From Apricaphanius iberus (Eukaryota > Chordata > Actinopteri > Cyprinodontiformes > Aphaniidae): DNA of 64,000 nucleotides. Below are positions 1 through 9,369 of the stretch, one piece after another (the stretch's first letter is position 1; every line of letters begins with the position of its first letter). The stretch is taken from the NCBI GenBank assembly GCA_028564705.1, contig JAPXFQ010000196.1, positions 186,001 through 250,000 on the forward strand, given 5' to 3'. The position numbers and the translations under genes are program-made. Under the pieces are notes generated by a model. That model did not search any database. It was not told the origin of the DNA and saw only the letters and a program-made list of their open reading frames with translations.

Positions 1-470
1 AGAAACACCCGAAGGCGCTCAGGACAGGCTGATTCATGACCTACCAGGCAAATGGCTCTCAGAACAATTTAGGATTAACCATTGTCGTTTTTAAAGCCCT
101 TGTCGCTCAACTCTGTCTATTTAATGCCTGACCCCACATTATTTCACCTCTAATGTCAGTTCTGCTCTTCTTTCGAGGTTAGTAAATGAATCCTGTGTTG
201 CACAGCCTCCTAGCTGGATCTTGCTTATCTGGGCAGAAGGTGAAGTTTTTAGTAACACTCAACACAGAATTCAGGTTGATGTCACTAATGATGTTTACAC
301 ATGTGCATTTAAAAAGTTAGATATTCTTTTGAGTCTAAGCTTTGCCAAGGCAGTGTTGATTCTTTGCAGAGTTGTACATCTGTCGCCAGCATACCATAAT
401 TGTGGGTCCTTTATCCTGCCAAGTTCTGTATGTGTCTCTGCTTGAGACAACTCTTCTACTTTAAAAACTT
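1..470. other. unassigned non-coding DNA
   Basis: No convincing coding region, repeat end or RNA gene is visible. Short open frames here have no recognisable protein motif and overlap on both strands, as expected by chance. Confidence 0.5.
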
Positions 471-680
471 CTTCATCAATCAAACTTTATTTATAAAGCC
501 CTTTTCCAACTACAAAGCTTCTCAAAGTTCTTTACAGGTTAAAATGACCCCACAAATGACCCACCCTTCCCAAACCCAAAATAAAATCATCATCACAACT
601 ATAGCCCCCGACCCCCACTCCCAACCAAGTAAGGAAATGCTGCTACCCCCTTTATCTGACTCTCCCACCTGTGTGTCTCT
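470..680. repeat. possible antisense retroposon tail
   Basis: The stretch opens with a TTTATTTATAAAGC-type run followed by a CA-rich segment, a layout seen where fish retroposon 3' ends lie in antisense. No target duplication is visible. It ends where the Rex1/CR1-like reverse transcriptase fragment begins. Confidence 0.3.
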
Positions 681-813
681 AGAAGTCAGGTGAAGATGCA
701 GCTGGAGAAACTGAACTGGAACAAGACTGCAGGTACAGATAGTGTCAGCCACAGAGTCCTAAAGACTTGTGCAGAGCAGCTCTGTGGGATTCTGCAGCAA
801 CTCTTCAACCTAA

Positions 814-1342
814 AGCTTGGTTTATACTTGACGCATCTGCGTGGTCCGCACGGTTCCATGCAGCCAAATTACGTCATTTCAGCAACCATGCCTCTCTGCG
901 CGGCCACTGCAGAGACCCAAATTTCCGCACTGCGCACCTAGGAAATTTTGTAACATCGCGCGAAAAAACATGCCGGAGGTTCGTAAATACAGACATTTTT
1001 ATGATTCGGCCGATAGAGATCCCTGTGATCAACTGTGTTTTAATGGACGACTGGACAGTCTCCTTTTTCGTCTTTTTTCCTAAGTAAACAGCATAAAAGT
1101 TCTGCTTTGTTTAAGATCACGGGTGTCGCCATCTTGTAGACAACAGTGATTACTACTTCTACTTTGGTGTAGTGTTGTATGCATGCTGTAGAGCCCTACG
1201 CCGCCCCCTACAGTCGTCAAGAATATTGGTTCTCAGCAGGGACAAGCCGCAAAAAGTATAAACGCTGCTAGAAGGCGTCTCGGCCGGTTCCGCACGTCTC
1301 ATTTTCACGCGGAATGTACATTCGTCAAGCATAAACCAAGCT
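814..1342. mobile_element. PIF/Harbinger-like MITE (TSD TAA)
   Basis: A 529-bp insertion splits the LINE reading frame. Its ends are inverted repeats: AGCTTGGTTTATACTTGACG at the left and its near-perfect reverse complement at the right (first 12 bp exact, one mismatch within 19). It is flanked by TAA at 811-813 and 1343-1345. Removing the element and one TAA restores the LINE junction CCTAAGCCTGACC, which confirms the target duplication. A 3-bp TAA duplication is typical of PIF/Harbinger. There is no transposase, so it is non-autonomous. Confidence 0.8.
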
Positions 1343-1382
1343 TAAGCCTGACCCAGGAGAAGGTTCCAGTGTTACAGAAGAC

Positions 1383-1418
1383 ATTCAGAATCAGAATCAG
1401 AATCAGAATCAGAATCAG
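1383..1418. repeat. (AGAATC)n microsatellite
   Basis: About six tandem copies of the hexamer AGAATC form the 3' tail of the antisense LINE. Confidence 0.9.
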
Positions 1419-1930
1419 TTTATTGGCCAAGTATGTCACATACAAGGAATTTGACTCCGGCAAACTTTTTCCTCCAGTACAGAACTTGAATAAGTGAAAT
1501 AAAAAAAGAAAAAAAGAAAAATAAGAACAAAAATAAGTAAAAATACAAATAAATATCAGATCGTAAATAATAAAGGATAATATATACACCAAGCCGGGGT
1601 TATTTTACAGTGAGTATGTACAGAAGTGCAGAGTTATAGTTTATTGTTATGTGAGTGCACTCACACACTGTGACTAGACAGAGTTCGTCAGAGCGACAGC
1701 CTGGGGGAAAAAACTGTTTTTGTGTCGGGTGGTTTTGGCGTACAACGCTCTGTAACGCCGACCTGAAGGGAGGAGCCTAAACAGATTGTGGCCAGGGTGT
1801 GAGGGGTCAGAGGTGATTTTCCTGGCCCGCTTCCTGACCCTGGCCCGGAATAGGTCCTGAATGGAGGGAAGATCGGTTCCTATTCTGCCTTGTTCCAGTA
1901 CAAATATATAGACCTTTCTCCCTGACATCC
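1383..1930 (-). mobile_element. LINE 3' end, antisense (Rex1-like)
   Basis: On the minus strand the frame at 1928-1674 reads a LINE ORF2 C-terminus (KITSDPSHPGHNLFRLLPSG, then RRYRAL and KNSFFPQAVALTNSV). A 3' UTR follows and ends in the hexamer repeat (ATTCTG)n next to TTGGCCAATAAA at 1383-1430. This C-terminus and hexamer tail are known from fish LINEs. The copy is strongly 5' truncated, as is usual for target-primed integration. It sits inside the sense LINE, and the junction has lost about 90 bp of target. Confidence 0.75.
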
Positions 1931-2426
1931 CACATAATGAAGGTCCTAGTGAGACTTCTGTTCCCCCACCTGAGTAAGTACACTAGAACCTATCAGAGCC
2001 CCCTGCAGTTTGCTTATTGCCATGGAGTTAGCATTGAGGAGGCCATCATCATCAACCTGCTTCAACCAACTCACTGTCATCTGTACAAAGCAGGCAGCAC
2101 TGTGAGAATTATGTTATTTGATTTCCTAAGTTCATTTAACACAATTCCGCCTGATTTACTTTGTCATAAACTCGCGAAGACACTGGTGGAGGCCTCAACA
2201 ATCAGCTGGATCAGTGACTACCTGACAAACAGACCACAGTTTGTGAGACTGAAGAATTGTGACACTGAAGAATTGTGTGTCAAGCCAGTTGGTCCTTTCT
2301 CCCCGCAGCCATCATACTCAACAACAACTCCTTGAAGAATGGATTAGTTAAGAGCTACAACAAGCACTTAATTTCCCTCTGGGATCAATAGATATAAGTT
2401 TTTTTAATTGAAATGTTAGCATGTTC

Positions 2427-2558
2427 TGTGATGGACTTGCGACCTGTCCAGGGTGTACCCCACGTCTCGCCCGTTGACTACTGAAGATAGGCACCAGCCC
2501 CCCCGCGACCCCTTGAGGATTAAGCGGTTCAGAAAATCGATGGTTGGATGGATGGATG
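2427..2558 (+). mobile_element. retroposon 3' end with GGATG tail
   Basis: The sequence runs from GTGATGGACTTGCGACCTGT through a CAGGGTGTACCCC block and a CCCCCGCGACCC block to TAAGCGGTTCAGAAAATCGA, ending in GGATGGATGGATG. This ordered block pattern is a very common fish retroposon 3' end. A second copy is at 52030-52163. Confidence 0.75.
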
Positions 2559-4176
2559 TTAGCATGTTAATGACCACATGTTGTGTCCTAGGATTGAGCG
2601 TATCCTATCAGATGAAGGCACCTGTGAGTCTGGAAACTTCACCATGGAGAAATGTTTACTGATAGGGTAGAAACAATAGCAAGGTTGTCTGAATCTATAA
2701 ATTAGTCAGTCAGTTAATGGAAGGCAGGATTCAGCTGGTTGCGAACACTTTGTAACCTATTCCTCCTTGTTTGTGCAAACAAGTTCAAATTAATCCTCCA
2801 AGAAATGAAGGAATCTTGTCATACCTCTTTATTTAAAATGTTTTTTCGACTACAGAGGCATTAATGGACTGATGTCTAAGAGATGTTTAACTTTTGAGAG
2901 GATCAGTGTTGTCATGATGACTTTGTGACTGATTTCTACTGGAGCTTTTGTTAAGCTACGCCCGCCGATGTCCTCGCCCACTACCATGCTTGTGAGATGG
3001 TAATGGCAACACAACCATCCCGTTCTAGGCCGTTTTGACCCAACCTGTTTGGGTCTAAAGAAACCCTAGTGAATTAAATCGACTGTAGAGCACTGGTTTA
3101 GTGAAATGATTTCTGGCTGATATTGGGCTGTTGAATTAGAGATTTTTTAGTTAAAAAAAATGGGCTCTACTGCTTCTATGCTTGCGTAGGTCACGGACCA
3201 CCCTTGCTTCGACGGATAGTGGCGTTATGTGTCTCCATATCTGATCTAAGAATTGCGAGTAAAGACCAAGTGGATGATACGAAACAACAAACAAAAGTGG
3301 TTTAAATGCTTTGGAACTTGGATGAGACAAACAAAGGATTAGATGTTCAAAAGAACTCTAACTATTAATTGGTCAGTAATTAATGAGTGAATCTGAAAGA
3401 AAAAAATGGTTGTAAATCCTTGCACAGTACTTCTAGGAATGTAAAAATTTAAGAAACTGGAAGTTGATTCATTTATACTGACATAATCCTCCTGCTGCAG
3501 CCATGTTTCTGTGAGACAAAACAATGAAATAAATGTAACTATCACAAATCAAGTAATTTACTAACAAAGTATTTGAGGAGACAGCATCAAAAACACATTT
3601 GTTTTATTTTAACAGATGTAACTAAAGTTGGACATGAAAAAGAAGAAAGTGAGAAGGTAAGAGGGGGTGGGGATGGGGGAGACATCAAGCTGTTGCTTGG
3701 TGAGAGTGAGAGCAGCCACATAAGTTGCTATCGACCACCTGCTGTGTTGCGCAAGGAGGAGATGGCCATCGCAAAGCCCCTTCATATCACAAACCTCACT
3801 TCAAAGTGCCCCTGAAAGGCATGCTGGGAGTGCACACACTGATCATGTAAGCATGTGCCAGTTCATTCCGTGGGTTGCTCTGTCTGGTGCTTCCACACGT
3901 GTGTACAAGCAGAGTTTGAGCAGTGAATGTGCTGCCTGCAGCTTTGTCAATCTGGGTCATCACTTGTTCAGACACAAAAACAGACATACAAGCTCTCCCT
4001 GCAGGGGAAGTTCATCAGATCAAGTTGTGAAGTGTTCTGTGGATCCATCAGGAAACTAAGACAGCTGTATGGGAGATGCTAGTCCTTACACCTTACTAAT
4101 CCCACCTTTTCACATTCTGATTCACATTAAAATAAATTAGAATATGTTTCCCAATGAGGTCTGTTTGGAAGATTAG
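2559..4176. other. unassigned non-coding DNA
   Basis: No gene, RNA or clear TE end was recognised. Open frames such as 3573-3815 and 3853-4059 have no recognisable motif and no splice context that would make them exons. Confidence 0.45.
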
Positions 4177-4948
4177 GAGGACATTCTGACCTGATAGTCC
4201 GGTAGACTTACTCTGATTGGAGATGAAAATTGCAACATTGTTGCTGTTTTTAGCATGTGTACTTTGCACGTACACTGTTCTTTGTCAAACGAACCAAAGT
4301 TTTTGAGCAACCTGCTTACAAACCAGACATTACCTGTGGTGGTGCTGCACTTCTTGGTGCAACAAGGGATACCAAGGAGTTGCATTAGACTCTATTGGTT
4401 TTGCTCTGATTTGTTTGGAAATGTGTCAGATAAATACACTACAGCAGTGAACTCAGGATTAACATAGAACAAGGCAGAGGACTATGGAAAATGCAGTTTT
4501 TTAACCGAAGCATCTGAGATGGCTCTGTATGAGGCAGCGTGCAATGAGTAGGGGTGTGCCCAACTTCACAGTACTGATATCCATCTTAGAAGTCAAGCAA
4601 GGTATGTACAAGATATGACTTCTCACTACACGTCTGACCACTAGCCATTCCTCTCTCAACTATCTAGCCTGCAGGGTGGTTTAGAGTGTATGTACTCAGG
4701 ATTCATTGAACGATTGTGTATTTCCTGGTATTGGTGCGGTCCCGGTCTGCTTGCAATTCATATATGCAATTTAACTGCAACATAGTTTGGTTCAGTCAAA
4801 CTGACCCGTAGGTTTTTAGGTGCACCAGAGTTCACTTTGTTTGGTGTGTAGCATTCGACTGCGCATTCACACTTTCCCAAACAAACTGGACGTTCTTGGC
4901 AAACAAATTAGAGTTAAAGCAGACACTACAGGGTTGGTATGAATGCAT
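4177..4948. mobile_element. Harbinger-like element, old copy 1
   Basis: This is co-linear with the element at 29025-29765. Shared blocks in the same order include GATAGTCCGGTAG near the left end, AAATTGCAACATTGTTGCTG, GAGGACTATGGA, GAGATGGCTCT and GTGCAATGAGTAGG, with a right end reading GAATGCATTAA against GAATACACCCTAA in the sister. The terminal inverted repeats are more decayed than in copy 2, so this copy is probably older. No intact transposase frame was found. Confidence 0.65.
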
Positions 4949-5456
4949 TAATGGGTCCACATTTTTTTGTATTAAAAATGTTTTTTTATTGATTTATTAT
5001 AGTATATTAATCTGAAATGCTTTTATTAAATTAGCTTTAGCTAAAAAAAATCATTCTAAGAGAAAAAAAAGTTCAAAAACATCAGTCTGTGTCTAATTAT
5101 TGTATAATGTGTTTCACGTAGTTAAATGAGTTACTGAAATAAAGTAACGTTTTACTCAAAGACCACAGAGGGCAAAAATGAAATGAGGAAGTACAGAAAC
5201 CAAAGCTCAGGGATGAATGATAGATGATTAAACAGAAGGCACGGGAAACTGTATGAACTTTCAAGAAATTAAGAAATACAACATTAAATCCAGAGGGACT
5301 TCTATTTTCATTATTATAATGACCTACTCGTTTCTCTCTGAAAACATGACCCCACCAGCCAATTCTGTTGAAACTAAATTGTTGAGTGTTGGAGAATAGT
5401 TTAAAAAATTACATAATTTGATCCCTTGAATTCAAATACAACTTGACTGCTGATAC

Positions 5457-5786
5457 TGTCATGTTTGGGCTCAAGGAGGACCCAGATGCGGAGCGGCGTT
5501 TGTGGCTCTTACGGCCCATGTTTATTAATTGTCCAAAAAAAGACGAGAAGCACAGAGAACTAGGGGAGGTAACGACAACAACGACCCGACGAGGACAGAC
5601 AGACACAGAAGGGTATATATACTGTGGGGAGGGTAATCAGGAAACGTGGAACACCTGGGAGCAGAGGCAGAAAACACAGGGAGGACTAATAAGACAACAG
5701 GTGAAACAAACTAGGACTAAGTAACTAAAACAGACTGGGAGGAAACAAGGAGGAATAAACAACACAGACAGGGACGGATCATGACA
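5457..5786 (-). repeat. LTR (3' LTR in element orientation)
   Basis: The LTR is 330 bp with TG...CA termini. It contains TATATATA (5614-5621) and, in minus orientation, AATAAA within TTTATT near 5521-5526. It is nearly identical to the 9271-9602 copy. Confidence 0.88.
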
Positions 5787-5821
5787 GTACCCCCCCCTCA
5801 AGGTGCGCCACCTGGCGCACC
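5787..5821 (-). promoter_or_regulatory. polypurine tract and adjacent perfect hairpin
   Basis: Read on the minus strand, TGAGGGGGGGGTAC directly abuts the 3' LTR, the expected place for the plus-strand primer of an LTR element. Just inside it, GGTGCGCCA and TGGCGCACC (5802-5810 and 5813-5821) form a perfect 9-bp stem with a 2-nt spacer. Confidence 0.65.
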
Positions 5822-5905
5822 AAGTAGGAAACTCAAGCCAGGGCGGGAGGAGGGGGTCCAGGACGGAGGGACAAAACCACAGTCCCCAGAAGACCCATGA
5901 CGTGG

Positions 5906-6507
5906 CGGCCGGCGGCGAGGGATCAGCAGGCGAGGAGGCCGGCGACGAGGAACCAACAGACGAGGAGGCCGGCGACGAGGACGGCGACGAGGAAACAGCA
6001 GACGAGGAGGCCGGCGACGAGGAAACAGCAGACGAGGAGGCCGGCGACGAGGAACCAACCGACGAGGAGGCCGGCGACGAGGAACCAACAGACGAGGAGG
6101 CCGGCGACGAGGAACCAACAGACGAGGAGGCCGGCGACGAGGAACCAACAGACGAGGAGGCCGGCGACGAGGAAACACCAGACGAGGAGGCCGGCGACGA
6201 GGAACCAACAGACGAGGAGGCCGGCGACGAGGAACCAACAGACGAGGAGGCCGGCGACGAGGAACCAACAGACGAGGAGGCCGGCGACGAGGAACCAACA
6301 GACGAGGAGGCCGGCGGCGAGGAACCAACAGACGAGGAGGCCGGCGGCGAGGAACCAACAGACGAGGAGGCCGGCGACGAGGAACCAACAGACGAGGAGG
6401 CCGGCGACGAGGAAACAGCAGACGAGGAGGCCGGCGACGAGGAAACAGCAGACGAGGAGGCCGGCGACGAGGAAACAGCAGACGAGGAGGCCGACGACGA
6501 GGAACCT
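5906..6507. repeat. minisatellite A, 30-bp unit, about 20 copies
   Basis: The unit is GACGAGGAGGCCGGCGACGA followed by GGAACCAACA. One unit near 5980 carries an extra 12 bp. Units differ mainly at AACCAACA versus AAACAGCA and at GGCGACGA versus GGCGGCGA. The array lies inside the LTR element. Confidence 0.95.
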
Positions 6508-9369
6508 TGAGCCTTGGGGGCCGGCGGCGTGGAACCTTGAGCCTTGGAGGCCGGCGGCGTGGAACCTTGAGCCTTGGGGGCCGGCGGCGTGGAACCTTGA
6601 GCCTTGGGGGCCGGCGGCGTGGAACCTTGAGCCTTGGGGGCCGGCGGCGTGGAACCTTGAGCCTTGGGGGCCGGCGGCGTGGAACCTTGAGCCTTGGGGG
6701 CCGGCGGCGTGGAACCTTGAGCCTTGGGGGCCGGCGGCGTGGAACCTTGAGCCTTGGAGGCCGGCGGCGTGGAACCTTGAGCCTTGGAGGCCGGCGGCGT
6801 GGAACCTTGAGCCTTGGAGGCCGGCGGCGTGGAACCTTGAGCCTTGGAGGCCGGCGGCGTGGAACCTTGAGCCTTGGAGGCTCCTGAACACCCTCGGAAG
6901 AGTCAGGAACCGGAGGCGTGTTCTCCTGAACACCCTCGGCGGAGTCGGAAACCGGAGGCGTGTTCTCCTGAACACCCTCGGAAGAGTCAGGAACCGGAGG
7001 CGTGTTCTCCTGAACACCCTCGGCGGAGTCGGGAACCGGAGGCGTGTTCTCCTGAACACCCTCGGCGGAGTCGGGAACCGGAGGCGTGTTCTCCTGAACA
7101 CCCTCGGCGGAGTCGGGAACCGGAGGCGTGTTCTCCTGAACACCCTCGGACGAGGCAGGAACCGGAGGCGTGTTCTCCTGAACACCCTCGGTGGAATCAG
7201 GAACCGGAGGCGTGTTCGCCTGAACACCCTCGGAAGAGTCAGGAACCAGAGGCGTGTTCTCCTGAACACCCTCGGAGGAGTCGGGAACCAGAGGCGTGTT
7301 CGCCTGAACACCCTCGGTGGAGTCAGGAACCGGAGGCGTGTTCGCCTGAACACCCTCGGAAGAGTCAGGAACCGGAGGCGTGTTCGCCTGAACACCCTCG
7401 GTAGAGTCAGGAACCGGAGGCGTGTTCGCCTGAACACCCTCGGGAGAGTCAGGAACCGGAGGCGTGTTCGCCTGAACACCCTCGGAGGAGTCAGGAACCA
7501 GAGGCGTGTTCTCCTGAACACCCTCGGCGGAATCGGGAACCAGAGGCGTGTTCTCCTGAACACCCTCGGCGGAATCAGGAACCAGAGGCGTGCTCTCCAG
7601 AACACCCTCGGAGGAATCAGGAACCCGAGGCGTGTTCTCCAGAACACCCTCGGAGGAATCAGGAACCCGAGGCGTGCTCTCCAGAACACCCTCGGAGGAA
7701 TCAGGAACCCGAGGCGTGTTCTCCAGAACACCCCCGGAGGAATCAGGAACCCGAGGCGTGCTCTCCAGAACACCCTCGGAGGAATCAGGAACCCGAGGCG
7801 TGCTCCCCAGAACACCCTCGGAGGAATCAGGAACCCGAGGCGTGCTCTCCAGAACACCCTCGGAGGAATCAGGAACCCGAGGCGTGTTCTCCAGAACACC
7901 CTCGGAGGAATCAGGAACCCGAGGCGTGCTCTCCAGAACACCCTCGGAGGAATCAGGAACCCGAGGCGTGCTCTCCAGAACACCCTCGGAGGAATCAGGA
8001 ACCCGAGGCGTGCTCTCCAGAACACCCTCGGAGGAATCAGGAACCCGAGGCGTGCTCTCCAGAACACCCTCGGAGGAATCAGGAACCCGAGGCGTGCTCT
8101 CCAGAACACCCTCGGAGGAATCAGGAACCCGAGGCGTGCTCTCCAGAACACCCTCGGAGGAATCAGGAACCCGAGGCGTGCTCTCCAGAACACCCTCGGA
8201 GGAATCAGGAACCCGAGGCGTGCTCTCCAGAACACCCTCGGAGGAATCAGGAACCCGAGGCGTGTTCTCCAGAACACCCTCGGAGGAATCAGGAACCCGA
8301 GGCGTGTTCTCCAGAACACCCTCGGAGGAACTCGGAACCGAGGCGCATCCGTCTGGACGCCCTCGGAGGGAACTCGGAACCGAGGCGCATCCGTCTGGAC
8401 GCCCTCGGAGGGAACTCGGAACCGAGGCGCATCCGTCTGGACGCCCTCGGAGGGAACTCGGAACCGGGGTTCCAGGTGAGCCTCTGAAGAGCGCTCAAAA
8501 ACAGTCTCCACAGGGGACCTGGGCTCAACATTCCCTACGGATCTGTTCCACCGACCCTGGGTCAACTCGGCTCCACCCGAAGGAAACGCCGGCGCCTGGC
8601 TGTGCTGGAGAGGATGAGGAGGCAGACCCGAAACCGGCCGTGGGCGGCAGGAGGAAGCGGCGGTCGAATCACCGAAGCTGGAGGCAGCACCAAGCGGGAC
8701 AGGAGGAGCCGAGGCGCTGCAACTCCGAGAAGGAAGCAAGAAACCTCCTGGAGCCGATGGAGCAGCTCGGCGACGCCTCCCTCCTCGTCGCCGGGAAGCA
8801 GGAAGAGGGCCAGTCCCAGAGGGATCACAGATGGGTGGCAGATCGGCGGAAGGAGCCAGGGAGATCAACCGGTCAACCCAGGAGGCAGAAAGCCGCGGCG
8901 AGGGCGGCGCACCCCGGGCACCGCCGCAAAAGTCCAGCTCGTCGTCCAGGGAGTCGGAGAAGAGCTCCGGGAAGCCGTCGTCGTCCTCCTCTGAATCGTC
9001 ATACATGGACGCAAGGAGGAACGACGGGGAAACACCAACTGCGTTTCCAGGAGGACGCCCAGAAGCGCGGCGATGACTCGAGGCCCGAGGAGCGGAGAGG
9101 CCGCCTTCCTCACGACGGCGGGGCCCAACACCGGGCGGACAGCGTGCCAGTCGCGATCCACAAAAAGGTGAGTCTGAATAGAGTCCTTGACTTACGCTCC
9201 AATTGATCAGTCTCCTCCATTCATCGTCAGTGTGTTGGTACTCCGCTGGGTCCAGTTGGTCGGGTCGTACTGTCATGTTTAGGCTCAAGGAGGACCCAGA
9301 TGCGGAGCGGCGTTTGTGGCTCTTACGGCCCATGTTTATTAATTGTCCAAAAAAACAGACGAGAAGCAC
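5923..9369 (-). CDS. 1148-codon repeat protein ORF of the LTR element
   Basis: One uninterrupted minus-strand frame starts inside the 5' LTR and ends near the first repeat block. The first 32 codons are LTR-encoded and basic (MGRKSHKRRSASG). Residues 33-42 read VRPDQLDPAE, a stretch I associate with the start of fish Gypsy-type gag. Residues about 123-147 are strongly acidic (DDSEEDDDGFPELFSDSLDD). Residues about 150-298 are proline- and serine-rich. The rest is tandem repeats: FRVPSEGVQTDAPR (about 3.5 copies), FLIPPRVFWRARLG and FLTLPRVFRRTRLR types (14 residues each, about 34 in all), GSRFHAAGLQ (about 12) and LVCWFLVAGL (about 20, hydrophobic). ATG codons at 9369, 9333 and 9276 are possible starts. 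The repeats lack stops in several frames on both strands, so openness alone is weak evidence. The hydrophobic C-terminal decamers could be membrane-active or an artefact. No known protein function is assigned. Confidence 0.4.
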   Translation of the reverse strand: MLLVCFFGQLINMGRKSHKRRSASGSSLSLNMTVRPDQLDPAEYQHTDDEWRRLINWSVSQGLYSDSPFCGSRLARCPPGVGPRRREEGGLSAPRASSHRRASGRPPGNAVGVSPSFLLASMYDDSEEDDDGFPELFSDSLDDELDFCGGARGAPPSPRLSASWVDRLISLAPSADLPPICDPSGTGPLPASRRRGGRRRRAAPSAPGGFLLPSRSCSASAPPVPLGAASSFGDSTAASSCRPRPVSGLPPHPLQHSQAPAFPSGGAELTQGRWNRSVGNVEPRSPVETVFERSSEAHLEPRFRVPSEGVQTDAPRFRVPSEGVQTDAPRFRVPSEGVQTDAPRFRVPPRVFWRTRLGFLIPPRVFWRTRLGFLIPPRVFWRARLGFLIPPRVFWRARLGFLIPPRVFWRARLGFLIPPRVFWRARLGFLIPPRVFWRARLGFLIPPRVFWRARLGFLIPPRVFWRARLGFLIPPRVFWRARLGFLIPPRVFWRTRLGFLIPPRVFWRARLGFLIPPRVFWGARLGFLIPPRVFWRARLGFLIPPGVFWRTRLGFLIPPRVFWRARLGFLIPPRVFWRTRLGFLIPPRVFWRARLWFLIPPRVFRRTRLWFPIPPRVFRRTRLWFLTPPRVFRRTRLRFLTLPRVFRRTRLRFLTLPRVFRRTRLRFLTLPRVFRRTRLRFLTPPRVFRRTRLWFPTPPRVFRRTRLWFLTLPRVFRRTRLRFLIPPRVFRRTRLRFLPRPRVFRRTRLRFPTPPRVFRRTRLRFPTPPRVFRRTRLRFPTPPRVFRRTRLRFLTLPRVFRRTRLRFPTPPRVFRRTRLRFLTLPRVFRSLQGSRFHAAGLQGSRFHAAGLQGSRFHAAGLQGSRFHAAGLQGSRFHAAGPQGSRFHAAGPQGSRFHAAGPQGSRFHAAGPQGSRFHAAGPQGSRFHAAGPQGSRFHAAGLQGSRFHAAGPQGSRFLVVGLLVCCFLVAGLLVCCFLVAGLLVCCFLVAGLLVCWFLVAGLLVCWFLAAGLLVCWFLAAGLLVCWFLVAGLLVCWFLVAGLLVCWFLVAGLLVCWFLVAGLLVWCFLVAGLLVCWFLVAGLLVCWFLVAGLLVCWFLVAGLLVGWFLVAGLLVCCFLVAGLLVCCFLVAVLVAGLLVCWFLVAGLLAC
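6507..6880. repeat. minisatellite B, 30-bp unit, about 12.5 copies
   Basis: The unit is TTGAGCCTTGGGGGCCGGCG followed by GCGTGGAACC, with GGGGG/GGAGG variants. It shares the segment GGCCGGCGRCGWGGAACC with array A, so the two arrays have a common ancestor and differ in the remaining 12 bp. Confidence 0.95.
6881..8326. repeat. minisatellite C, 42-bp unit, about 34 copies in two subtypes
   Basis: The unit begins CTCCTGAACACCCTCGGAAG and ends GGAACCGGAGGCGTGTT. From about 7584 a second subtype takes over, beginning CTCCAGAACACCCTCGGAGG with CCCGAGGCGTGCT at its end. The second block is much more homogeneous than the first, which suggests recent local amplification. Confidence 0.95.
8327..8475. 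repeat. minisatellite D, 42-bp unit, about 3.5 copies
   Basis: The unit is GAACTCGGAACCGAGGCGCA followed by TCCGTCTGGACGCCCTCGGAGG. It shares CCCTCGGAGG and GGAACCGAGGCG with array C and has the same period, so it is a diverged relative. Confidence 0.93.

Larger units (their letters stand above)
690..2425 (+). mobile_element. Rex1/CR1-like LINE, broken reverse transcriptase
   Basis: Two pieces of one non-LTR reverse transcriptase are visible. At 690-813 the frame reads a palm/finger segment (NWNKTAGTDSVSHRVLKTC, then AEQLCGILQQLFNL). At 1937-2335 it resumes with QSPLQFAYCHG, then MLFDFLSSFNTIPPDLL, which carries the first catalytic Asp region (F-D-F-S-S-A-F-N-T in relatives), and then ISDYLTNRPQFVRL. 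A tail near 2370-2400 (ATTTCCCTCTGGGATCAATA) resembles the 3' end of these LINEs. The copy is interrupted by a Harbinger-type MITE (814-1342) and an antisense LINE 3' end (about 1383-1930). About 90 bp of reverse transcriptase are missing at the second insertion. The catalytic YxDD region is absent, so this is a dead fragment. The CR1/Rex1 label is from recalled similarity; L2-type alternatives are possible. Confidence 0.75.

Noticed and set aside
5906..8475. CRISPR-like repeat array
   Set aside because: There are no spacers: units are contiguous minisatellite repeats of 30 or 42 bp in a eukaryotic LTR element.
5897..8479. 860-codon plus-strand frame across the minisatellites
   Set aside because: The frame is confined to tandem repeats whose units lack stops in several frames. 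It does not extend into unique sequence, and the element's orientation signals point to the minus strand.
7590..9206. 538-codon plus-strand frame (SRTPSEESGTRG repeats)
   Set aside because: It is a mirror of the same arrays and unique segment. Polypurine tract, TATA/AATAAA order and the LTR-start frame favour minus-strand expression.
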